34,998 nucleotides of DNA, from positions 1 to 34,998 of the IMG/VR virus record IMGVR_UViG_3300022562_000826; one strand, given 5' to 3'. The stretch's first letter is position 1, and each line of letters starts with the position of its first letter. Position numbers and translations under genes: made by a program. This stretch comes from a virus. The notes under the pieces were generated by a model, which did not search any database, was not told the origin of the DNA, and worked only from the letters and a program-made list of their open reading frames with translations. Below, piece by piece: positions 29,301-34,998 of this stretch.

Positions 29301-29930
29301 TCATCTACATGCAGCTGCGCAGACGAGGCCACCAAGTGCGGCCCCCTTCCAGAGCCATCCGACTCGCTTCTGGTGCCTGACCTCCCGGCCAAGCGCATCC
29401 CGCGCCTCGGTGACCTCGTCGAGCGCAACGCGCAGCTGTCCGATCTCGCCCTCGGCCGCCCGGAGCGCGCCCTCGAGTGCGGTGATCTGGGGCCGCAGGA
29501 CGGCCTCAGCTGCACGACGGCCCTCGTCCCTGCCCTGCTCCAGCGCCGCGGCCACCTGCTCGTCCCTGGCGGCCACGTAGTCGTTGAACGCCGCCGCTGT
29601 AGCCGAGTCGGCGGTCGCGAGCACCTGCTCAGCTGCCGTCTCCGCCGCCAGAACGGCCCGCTGGGCTCTTTGGTTGGCCTGGGCGAGCCGCTGGGCCCAG
29701 ACGACCGTAGAGTCCGCCCACGCGGCCTCTGCTGCCTCCGCAAGCTCCAGGGCGGCATCACGCTGCCCCTGGTAGACCGCGGCCGAGTCGATCGCGACCT
29801 GGGCCGCCACGTCGCGCTCTGCTGCGAACCGCTCGGCCTCTGTCCGGTTGAACGCCTCGCGCGCCCACGCCCCGAACAGGAGCACGAACGCGAGCGTCAC
29901 GCCGGCGGTCTTCGTGTTGAAGCTGTTCAT
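29301..29930 (-). CDS. Rz-like inner-membrane spanin candidate
   Basis: The 209-residue product has one N-terminal membrane helix (AGVTLAFVLLFGAWA), then over 150 residues of Ala/Glu/Gln-rich coiled coil (ERDVAAQVAIDSAAVYQGQR, LEGALRAAEGEIGQLRVALD). A weak hydrophobic end (WKGAALGGLVCAAACR) may be a second anchor. N-terminal anchor plus periplasmic coiled coil is the plan of i-spanins. It is the last gene of the lysis cassette, after the lysin. The C-terminal segment is unusual for Rz. Confidence 0.55.
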   Translation of the reverse strand: MNSFNTKTAGVTLAFVLLFGAWAREAFNRTEAERFAAERDVAAQVAIDSAAVYQGQRDAALELAEAAEAAWADSTVVWAQRLAQANQRAQRAVLAAETAAEQVLATADSATAAAFNDYVAARDEQVAAALEQGRDEGRRAAEAVLRPQITALEGALRAAEGEIGQLRVALDEVTEARDALGREVRHQKRVGWLWKGAALGGLVCAAACR

Positions 29931-30421
29931 TCTGTCGCCCTCCCGTCCCAGCGGATGAAGCAGACCGGGTACTTGTTCGTCTGCCTGGTCTTCAGAAAGA
30001 CGCCCTCGCCCTCACCCTCTCCGCTCGTGTTGCCCTCGACCGACATGAACATCCCACCACCGCGCGGTGGCATGGCCACGATGCCCATGTGGTTCCACGT
30101 CTCGGAGCCGCTGAACTTGAAGAGCACGAGGTCGCCGGGCTCCACGTCCGCGAGCGGGATGACCGACCCCTCGAGCGCGTCGTAGTACGACTGGACGAGC
30201 GCCTCGTCGCGGACCTCGTCGAGCGGGTTGGTGCGCCCGAGCCCGGCAGCGGCCACGTCCGATACGTACTGGACGAACGCAGCACACCACGCCAGGCCCT
30301 CGGAGACGCCCGCGTTCTTCAGGTACGCCCGCACGCGGGGCCCGCGGTTGTCGCCCCCCTCCTCGTGGACGCCGTGGTCCGACTCGGCGAGGGCGACCCC
30401 GAGTGTGACGGCCTGTATCAC
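29927..30421 (-). CDS. CHAP-type endolysin/peptidase
   Basis: The 164-residue product from GTG 30421 matches CHAP-domain enzymes. AWCAAFVQYVSDV holds catalytic Cys46, VEPGDLVLFKF is the strand before the active-site turn, WNHMGIV holds His111, and SVEGNTS (128-133) the third polar residue. It would cleave peptide or amide bonds in peptidoglycan. No signal peptide is present, so release depends on a holin. Neighbours are a lipoprotein upstream and the Rz-like gene downstream, consistent with lysis. Confidence 0.8.
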   Translation of the reverse strand: MIQAVTLGVALAESDHGVHEEGGDNRGPRVRAYLKNAGVSEGLAWCAAFVQYVSDVAAAGLGRTNPLDEVRDEALVQSYYDALEGSVIPLADVEPGDLVLFKFSGSETWNHMGIVAMPPRGGGMFMSVEGNTSGEGEGEGVFLKTRQTNKYPVCFIRWDGRATE

Positions 30422-30636
30422 GCGGGACTATCCTGCGGCACGGTGTCGGGCGGGATCTCCTGCAGGTTGTTGCAGCCCTCGATCACGTACCTGACATCGT
30501 TCACGGTGATCGTGTCGTTCTGCGTGTTGCAGTCGAGCTCGGGGAGCTGGCAGGCGGTCATAGAGGCGACCGCCGCGAACAGCATGGCTGCGCTACTGGC
30601 AGCGAGGAGTCTGGTAAACACGGAGCGTATCTCCAT
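30418..30636 (-). CDS. Small lipoprotein, outer-spanin candidate
   Basis: The product has up to 72 residues with a signal peptide (FTRLLAASSAAMLFAAVASM) ending at a lipobox-like MTAC. The mature part is about 44 residues, with two more Cys and a Pro-rich end (EIPPDTVPQDSPA), similar in size to o-spanins. ATG 30636 overlaps the upstream lipoprotein gene by 44 bases and has no ribosome site; GTG 30621, with GGAGAT before it, is a good alternative start. Confidence 0.6.
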   Translation of the reverse strand: MEIRSVFTRLLAASSAAMLFAAVASMTACQLPELDCNTQNDTITVNDVRYVIEGCNNLQEIPPDTVPQDSPA

Positions 30637-30760
30637 CGGGTGAGAAGATGACTGAGTCGATCGGGTTGCAGAGCGTCACGTCGAACGGACCAAGATCGGC
30701 GCACGCAGCCGCAGCCGCGATCCCGCCTACCGCCACGAGTACCACGAGCAGGCGCCTCAT
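30593..30760 (-). CDS. Small lipoprotein
   Basis: The 55-residue product begins MRRLLVVLVAVGGIAAAAAC, a lipoprotein signal whose Cys20 would be acylated. The 35-residue mature part has two Cys (TLCNPID, TPRCQ) that could form a disulfide. It overlaps the upstream gene by ATGA and the next lipoprotein by 44 bases. The pair recalls nested Rz/Rz1-type arrangements but both are lipoproteins. Confidence 0.65.
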   Translation of the reverse strand: MRRLLVVLVAVGGIAAAAACADLGPFDVTLCNPIDSVIFSPDGDTLRVYQTPRCQ

Positions 30761-31134
30761 CGGTGGTGCCCCGGCGGGAAGTGGTGGTGCTCTCCGGCAT
30801 CGACCGGGGCCGCCTCGATCACGTTGATCGTGCTCGGGCTCTCGACCGCGATCGTGCTGCCGAAGCTCTTCTTGTTGAACAGGTAGAGCGCCGCGAGACC
30901 GAGTCCGAGCCACGGCCAGTTGCGCTTCACCGGGTCCAGCCATGAGGGGCTGGGCGCGACGGCCTGGTCGAGCGCCGCCTGCGCCATCGTCACGTCGATC
31001 ACGACGACCGTCGTGTCCGCGTTGTTGTGCGTGATGTCGACCTGCGCCGGAGGCGAGGCGACGGTGACCTGCGCCTGCTGCTGGGCGGCCAGCGGGGAGG
31101 CGACGAGGAGGAGAACGAGCGCGAGGAGTCTCAT
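30757..31134 (-). CDS. Exported membrane protein with His-rich tail
   Basis: From ATG 31134 the product has 125 residues: a Sec signal peptide (MRLLALVLLLVASPLAAQQQ), a Val-rich exported domain (QVTVASPPAQVDITHNNADT), a second hydrophobic helix (WPWLGLGLAALYLF) and a Ser/Val stretch ending in a cluster of five His (GEHHHFPPGHHR). The tail could bind metal ions. The gene belongs to the lysis cassette by position; role unknown. Confidence 0.65.
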   Translation of the reverse strand: MRLLALVLLLVASPLAAQQQAQVTVASPPAQVDITHNNADTTVVVIDVTMAQAALDQAVAPSPSWLDPVKRNWPWLGLGLAALYLFNKKSFGSTIAVESPSTINVIEAAPVDAGEHHHFPPGHHR

Positions 31135-31283
31135 TGCGGCACCAGTCCTTTTAGGCTGTTGATGATGGAAGTCGCCGCGACCCCGATAGGGCCGAGCTTC
31201 TCCGGCCGGAAGAGCGCGACGACGGTGAACAGAACGATAGCCAGCGCGGCGACCTTCCACCCGTCCCATCGGTCAAGGTTCAT
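31131..31283 (-). CDS. 50-residue single-span membrane protein, holin-like
   Basis: ATG 31283 opens a 50-codon frame (begins MNLDRWDGWKVAALAIVLFT) that ends at TGA 31131 within the ATGA of the next gene. One membrane helix (VAALAIVLFTVVALF) is followed by a short amphipathic end. It overlaps the upstream gene by 11 bp. Size and place beside the lysin suggest a holin or holin partner. Confidence 0.65.
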   Translation of the reverse strand: MNLDRWDGWKVAALAIVLFTVVALFRPEKLGPIGVAATSIINSLKGLVPQ

Positions 31284-31527
31284 CCTGTGCCCCCTTCGTC
31301 GGCAGCTTCGGCAACCACTGGATGACGGCCGGGATGAGCGGCGACTGCGGGTGCGCCGCGACGAGCGCGAACAGCGCGCCGATCGCGCCGACGATCTGCG
31401 GCAGCCCGTCCATGAAGACCATCAGCGGGACCGCGATGACCGCCGTGCCGCTGATCGCCCACGCGCGGCCGTTGCTGACCGCCTGCCGGAACACCCGGCC
31501 CCAATTGTCGCGGGTCCTGCTAGTCAC
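31273..31527 (-). CDS. Putative holin
   Basis: The 84-residue product starts at GTG 31527 (GGAGGAG upstream). It has two hydrophobic stretches (AWAISGTAVIAVPLMVFM and IVGAIGALFALVAA) separated by a short turn (DGLPQ), a basic N-terminus and an acidic C-terminus, the layout of class II holins. It lies in the lysis cassette upstream of the CHAP lysin. Holins make the membrane lesion that frees the lysin. Confidence 0.6.
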   Translation of the reverse strand: MTSRTRDNWGRVFRQAVSNGRAWAISGTAVIAVPLMVFMDGLPQIVGAIGALFALVAAHPQSPLIPAVIQWLPKLPTKGAQDEP

Positions 31528-31918
31528 GGCTCGCTCCTCCCTCGATCCTGTCGAGGCGTGTCTCGTGGTTCGTCAGGCGGCGCTCGTAGTCGACCTGCCG
31601 CTGCTGTACGCGGGTCATCTCCAGCTGAAGCTCGCGCCCCTCCTGGCCGGTGAACCGTGTATTCTTGATCTCCCGCACGTCAGCTTGCAAGGCAATCAGC
31701 AACGAGAACGCGGCCACGATCGCGATCACGGTCACGCCGCCGATCACCTTCGTCCAAAAAGGGCTGACGCTCAGCCCCCCCGGTGGCGGGCCGTCGCCGC
31801 CACCATGGTGCTCCCTCATCTCCTCCGCCAGCGCCTTCAGCTGGGCCTCGAGATGCAGGGCCACTGCTAGGACCGGGTCGTCACCCGCGTCCGACCGGAT
31901 GGACCTCTGTGGATTCAT
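31520..31918 (-). CDS. Membrane protein with C-terminal coiled coil
   Basis: From ATG 31918 the product has 132 residues: a polar, Gly/Pro-rich N-half, one membrane helix (VIGGVTVIAIVAAFSLLIAL, about 65-84) and a charged coiled coil (RELQLEMTRVQQRQVDYERR, LTNHETRLDRIEGG). It recalls the hemolysin XhlA-type phage proteins in reverse order, or a second spanin candidate. Located in the lysis cassette. Uncertain function. Confidence 0.6.
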   Translation of the reverse strand: MNPQRSIRSDAGDDPVLAVALHLEAQLKALAEEMREHHGGGDGPPPGGLSVSPFWTKVIGGVTVIAIVAAFSLLIALQADVREIKNTRFTGQEGRELQLEMTRVQQRQVDYERRLTNHETRLDRIEGGASRD

Positions 31919-32127
31919 CCGACCGCCTCCTTGGGTTCTTCGGTGTGAAGTAGCGGGCAATCGCTCGGGGCCGTGCCGTTGTACAGGCACGGCTTGCCGG
32001 ACAACGCGCAGCGAGAGTGCAGACGGTGGTCGCACACCTCGTCTGCCACCATGGTGCTCTTGACCTCCTTGATCGCGACGCTGATGCGCAAGAAGGCTTC
32101 GACCCTGGCGACGTCGCTGCGCTTCAC
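31915..32127 (-). CDS. Small Cys/His-rich protein
   Basis: The 70-residue product starts at GTG 32127 (GTGA overlap). A helical N-terminus (DVARVEAFLRISVAIKEVKS) is followed by CDHRLHSRCALSGKPCLYNG and SDCPLLH, four Cys and several His that may bind a metal or form disulfides. No signal peptide. It links the giant virion gene and the lysis genes. Family not recognised. Confidence 0.55.
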   Translation of the reverse strand: MKRSDVARVEAFLRISVAIKEVKSTMVADEVCDHRLHSRCALSGKPCLYNGTAPSDCPLLHTEEPKEAVG

Positions 32128-34998
32128 CTCCCCCCCAACAGCTCGCGCTGGACGTCGTCCTTTGCGCGGTTGGCGGCACGCTCCAGCATCTGCCGGCGCT
32201 GGTCGGTGGTGGCCTCGTCCCAGGACAGGTAGACCGGCTCGCCGGCGACGGTCAGCTCCATGCCCGAGCGCATGACCTCGTTGAGCGCGTTGCGCACGCT
32301 CTCGCCGTACACGCGAGCGTATGCCCGGAACTCACGCGAGCCCTTCTCGACACCGAAGTTGTTCCTGATCCGCTGGTCGACCGACGGGATCGACGCACGG
32401 GTCTGCTCGATCGCCTCGCGCAGCGGCTCGGCGTCGGTCAGGTCAAGGTTGCCCGTGAACGGGTTGAACAGGTTCACGACCAATCCCGTGATGCCGCCAG
32501 GCCCGGCGCGCCGGACGTTGCCGCCCAGCGGGTCGACGCGGCCGGGCATCTCACGCGAGAGGCCGGGGATCGCGGTCTTGGCGCGATCGAGCAGCGTGGC
32601 CGGCTCCTCGAACGACGGGCGCCGCACCTCGCGCACGGTCGGGTCGTAGCCCTGCAGCCCGCGGCGCACGATGTTCGGCACGAACGACGAGGCGACGTCG
32701 GACGCGAAGTCGGACGTGCTCGTGTAGCCCTCACCAGACAGCAACCCGAGCGCGCCGTCGACCTCGCTGAGGAACGACTCGCCGGAGATGTTCTTCGCGA
32801 GGTACGCGGTCGCGGCATCGGCGGCGCCGAACGCGCCACCGCGCTTGGCGCCCTGGTACGCTTCGGCGCCCATCGTCAGCAGCGGCCCGAACGGCGCGAG
32901 TCGCTCCATCGAGTACCACGTGCTCCCGATCTTGAGCGCGCCGGAGCCCTGCCCGGTGATGCGCTGCACGTTCCGGTCGCGCGCCTCCTCCGGGTAGCCG
33001 GGGCTCCACATCCCCTTCGCCGCCATCCATGCGCCGAGCCCCATCACCGAGGTGCCGACGGTCGCGCGCCCGAGCCGGTCGGCGACCGCGCGCTGCTTGT
33101 CGAAGATCGCCGCGACGTCGGTCGAGCCCTCGGCGACCATCTTGCGTAGCTCGCCGAAATCCTTGACCGCGCCCAGAAAGCCGAACGGCGAGTACTCGGC
33201 CACCCGGCTGACGACGTTCGCCGGCGTCGTCGTGAACGGCAGGAAGAGGTCGAACACCGCCTCCCACTCCGGGCCCGCGTCGGCGAACGCCTTGCGCAGG
33301 TTCTTCGCCGAGTTCGCGAGGATGCCGCCCTGGTTCCTGAACACCGCGAGCGCCGCGTCGGCCTCCGCGCGCATCGCCATGTCCGACGTCGGGTTCTTCT
33401 GCAGCCAGGAAGCGAGCTCGCGCCAGCTACTAAACTCCGGCGACTGTGCGAGCGTCGGGCGCAGCCCGCGATTGCGGAACGCTTCCTTCGCGATCACGTT
33501 CGCCTGCTCGCGCATCGAGCGGGCCATCGCGACCGTGTGGAAGAAGCGGTCCTGGGCGCCGAGCACGTTGTAGATCGAGTCGTGCATCTTCTGGACGATC
33601 GGGTTGTCGAACGTCACCCGCATCGCGTCCCACTTCGCCATGTCGGCCGCCGTCTCGCCTTCACGCCAGATCAGCTTCGCCTGCTCCAGCCCGTCGCCGG
33701 CGGCGTCGAACGACGCACGTAGCGTCGACAGGTTCAGCCCGTCCTTCGAGCGCACGCCGGTCATGCCGGACATCATCCAGTCCCAGACAGCGGCCGGTGC
33801 GTCCTTCGCGGCTTCGGCGCCGACCATCGTCGCGGTCGACGTGATATTCATCACGTGCGTCGACGGCGCCGACAGCAGCCCGGCCTTGCGCCACGACATC
33901 AGCCGCTTCAGCGCGTTGCCCTCGCCCTTCAGCAGAGCCGGGGCGACCATCGCGAGCACGCCCACGGTCGTCGCCCCGAGCAGCTCCTCGTCCTCCGGCG
34001 CCAGCGCGGCGCCGACCGCGGCACCGATCGCGCCGCGCCCGAGCGCGCCAGCCACCGGGGCGACCGCGAAGCCCTCGTCGCCCGACAGGACCCTGGCCTT
34101 CGGGGCGAACTTGCCGCTCGTGTCGCGCACCCGCCCGCCCTGGACCGTGAAGCCCTGGCCGACCTCGTCCACCATGCCGCGGATCGCCGGAGCCTCGCCC
34201 ACGTTGCCGAGGACCGTGCCGGGGCCGCCCAGCCCGACGTCGCGCTCGGCCCTGGCCAGCTGCACGATCTGATTGTCCTGCTCGGCCTTCGTCATCAGGT
34301 TCCAGTCGGCGAGCGGCAGCCCGGTCTTCTCCGACCACCACGTGCCCAGCTCGAGTCCGGCCTTCGAGCCCTTCGCAGGCGTCACGAGGTGGCCGGCCTC
34401 GTTCCTGCCGACGAGATGCCGGATGGCTTCCGGCATGAAGGCGGCAGCCGCCGCCGTGCTCATGCCGACGATGGCGCCGCGCAGCCGGTTCTCCTCGTCG
34501 GCCGCCGCTCCGATCGCCCCACCACCCGCTACCACGAGCGCCTTGATGAGCATCACGTCGGTGTAGCCGTACTTCTCACGGTACTTCGCGAGGTCCTCGC
34601 CGACGACCCGCTTGAACTCGGCCGCGACCTCGGGGTCGTCGATCCGCGTGACGATCGATGGGTCCGACCACGGCTTCGAGCCGGAGGAGCCGCCGAGCAG
34701 CTTCTGGCGGAGGATCTCCGGGTAGTTGCCGGCGTCGGTGACCCTGCCGCGCCCGGAGTCTGCCCACCACTTCTTGATGCCGTCCCACAGAGCCGACTGC
34801 GTCTCGCGCACAGTCATGCCCTGCTCGCGTGCGATGCGCCTGACGACCTGCTCCGCGTAGCGGTACTGCGCGTCGGTCACCTCGCCCTTCTCGGAGAAGC
34901 CGAACAGCCTGCTCATCCACATGTCGTGGACATAGGCGTCGGCGTCGCCCATCAGCGCACGGTAGAACTCCTGCACCTTGCGGTCGCCAAAGATGCTT
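32124..34998 (-). CDS. Giant virion-associated polyvalent protein, 5' end cut by window edge
   Basis: The frame is open through the right edge (codons for SIFGDRKVQEF lead into the listed sequence), so at least 957 residues of a longer protein are visible. It is helical and Ala/Gly-rich with hydrophobic segments (AIRHLVGRNEAG, VAAPVAGALGRGAIGAAVGA). FYRALMGDADAYVHDMWMSR and VFDLFLPFTTTPANVVSRVAEY resemble domains of large polyvalent phage proteins that ride in the capsid and are ejected with DNA. The C-terminal third has YARVYGESVRNALNEVM. Enzyme domains, if any, would lie upstream outside the window. Confidence 0.7.
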   Translation of the reverse strand, partial: SIFGDRKVQEFYRALMGDADAYVHDMWMSRLFGFSEKGEVTDAQYRYAEQVVRRIAREQGMTVRETQSALWDGIKKWWADSGRGRVTDAGNYPEILRQKLLGGSSGSKPWSDPSIVTRIDDPEVAAEFKRVVGEDLAKYREKYGYTDVMLIKALVVAGGGAIGAAADEENRLRGAIVGMSTAAAAAFMPEAIRHLVGRNEAGHLVTPAKGSKAGLELGTWWSEKTGLPLADWNLMTKAEQDNQIVQLARAERDVGLGGPGTVLGNVGEAPAIRGMVDEVGQGFTVQGGRVRDTSGKFAPKARVLSGDEGFAVAPVAGALGRGAIGAAVGAALAPEDEELLGATTVGVLAMVAPALLKGEGNALKRLMSWRKAGLLSAPSTHVMNITSTATMVGAEAAKDAPAAVWDWMMSGMTGVRSKDGLNLSTLRASFDAAGDGLEQAKLIWREGETAADMAKWDAMRVTFDNPIVQKMHDSIYNVLGAQDRFFHTVAMARSMREQANVIAKEAFRNRGLRPTLAQSPEFSSWRELASWLQKNPTSDMAMRAEADAALAVFRNQGGILANSAKNLRKAFADAGPEWEAVFDLFLPFTTTPANVVSRVAEYSPFGFLGAVKDFGELRKMVAEGSTDVAAIFDKQRAVADRLGRATVGTSVMGLGAWMAAKGMWSPGYPEEARDRNVQRITGQGSGALKIGSTWYSMERLAPFGPLLTMGAEAYQGAKRGGAFGAADAATAYLAKNISGESFLSEVDGALGLLSGEGYTSTSDFASDVASSFVPNIVRRGLQGYDPTVREVRRPSFEEPATLLDRAKTAIPGLSREMPGRVDPLGGNVRRAGPGGITGLVVNLFNPFTGNLDLTDAEPLREAIEQTRASIPSVDQRIRNNFGVEKGSREFRAYARVYGESVRNALNEVMRSGMELTVAGEPVYLSWDEATTDQRRQMLERAANRAKDDVQRELLGGR

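Noticed and set aside
1-34998. Search for tRNA genes, CRISPR arrays, integrase, attachment sites and insertion sequences
   Set aside because: No cloverleaf with a T-loop consensus, regular spacer array, recombinase motif or terminal-repeat element was found by reading; a covariance-model scan would be needed to exclude a divergent tRNA.

Overview
The window is a gene-dense, GC-rich stretch of a tailed double-stranded DNA phage or phage-like element, cut off at both ends. Recognisable hallmarks are a large terminase, portal, scaffold-like and major capsid protein, a head-to-tail adaptor candidate, an ERF/YqaJ recombination pair, a RusA-like resolvase, a replication initiator and a lysis cassette. 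No tape measure, sheath or integrase is visible. The large portal, the adaptor and the giant virion protein at the right edge suggest a short-tailed (podovirus-like) particle. Two lipoproteins and an Rz-like protein beside a CHAP lysin suggest a Gram-negative host. Genes are packed with ATGA, GTGA or TGATG overlaps, and many starts are GTG or TTG. No tRNA, CRISPR array or insertion sequence was found.

Layout. (1) 1-9132, leftward: virion and tail module. It runs from the capsid side (decoration candidate, adaptor candidate) to tail proteins at the left edge, and contains two sulfotransferase-like genes flanking a membrane-anchored beta-propeller gene that carries a frameshift. (2) 9195-18655, leftward: packaging and head module (TerS-like, TerL, GroES, several small proteins including an FmdB-like zinc ribbon and a stand-alone LuxR-type HTH, portal, scaffold-like, major capsid protein). 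A hairpin follows the capsid gene. (3) 18701-25012, leftward: small unknown genes, then replication and recombination (helicase-loader-like protein, initiator with iteron-like repeats inside the gene, a leader mini-ORF, RusA-like, YqaJ-type exonuclease, ERF, HNH), led by a ribbon-helix-helix regulator at 24851-25012. (4) 25123-29208, rightward: an early-type operon of fifteen small genes, several with zinc ribbons, expressed from a consensus-like promoter that overlaps the leftward one; a second copy of the promoter-leader cassette lies inside it. (5) 29249-29300: long hairpin between the converging operons. (6) 29301-34998, leftward: lysis cassette and the C-terminal part of a giant virion protein.

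How it works together (inference). The divergent control region at 25042-25085 chooses between the rightward small-gene operon and the leftward recombination/replication operon, with the RHH protein the obvious candidate regulator. The leftward transcription unit can continue from recombination and replication into packaging and head genes. GroES encoded between terminase and portal genes would serve capsid folding with host GroEL. The most unusual items are the helically phased heptamers inside the initiator gene, the leader ORF whose RNA can pair with the initiator start region, the face-to-face promoters, and the paired sulfotransferases in the tail module.
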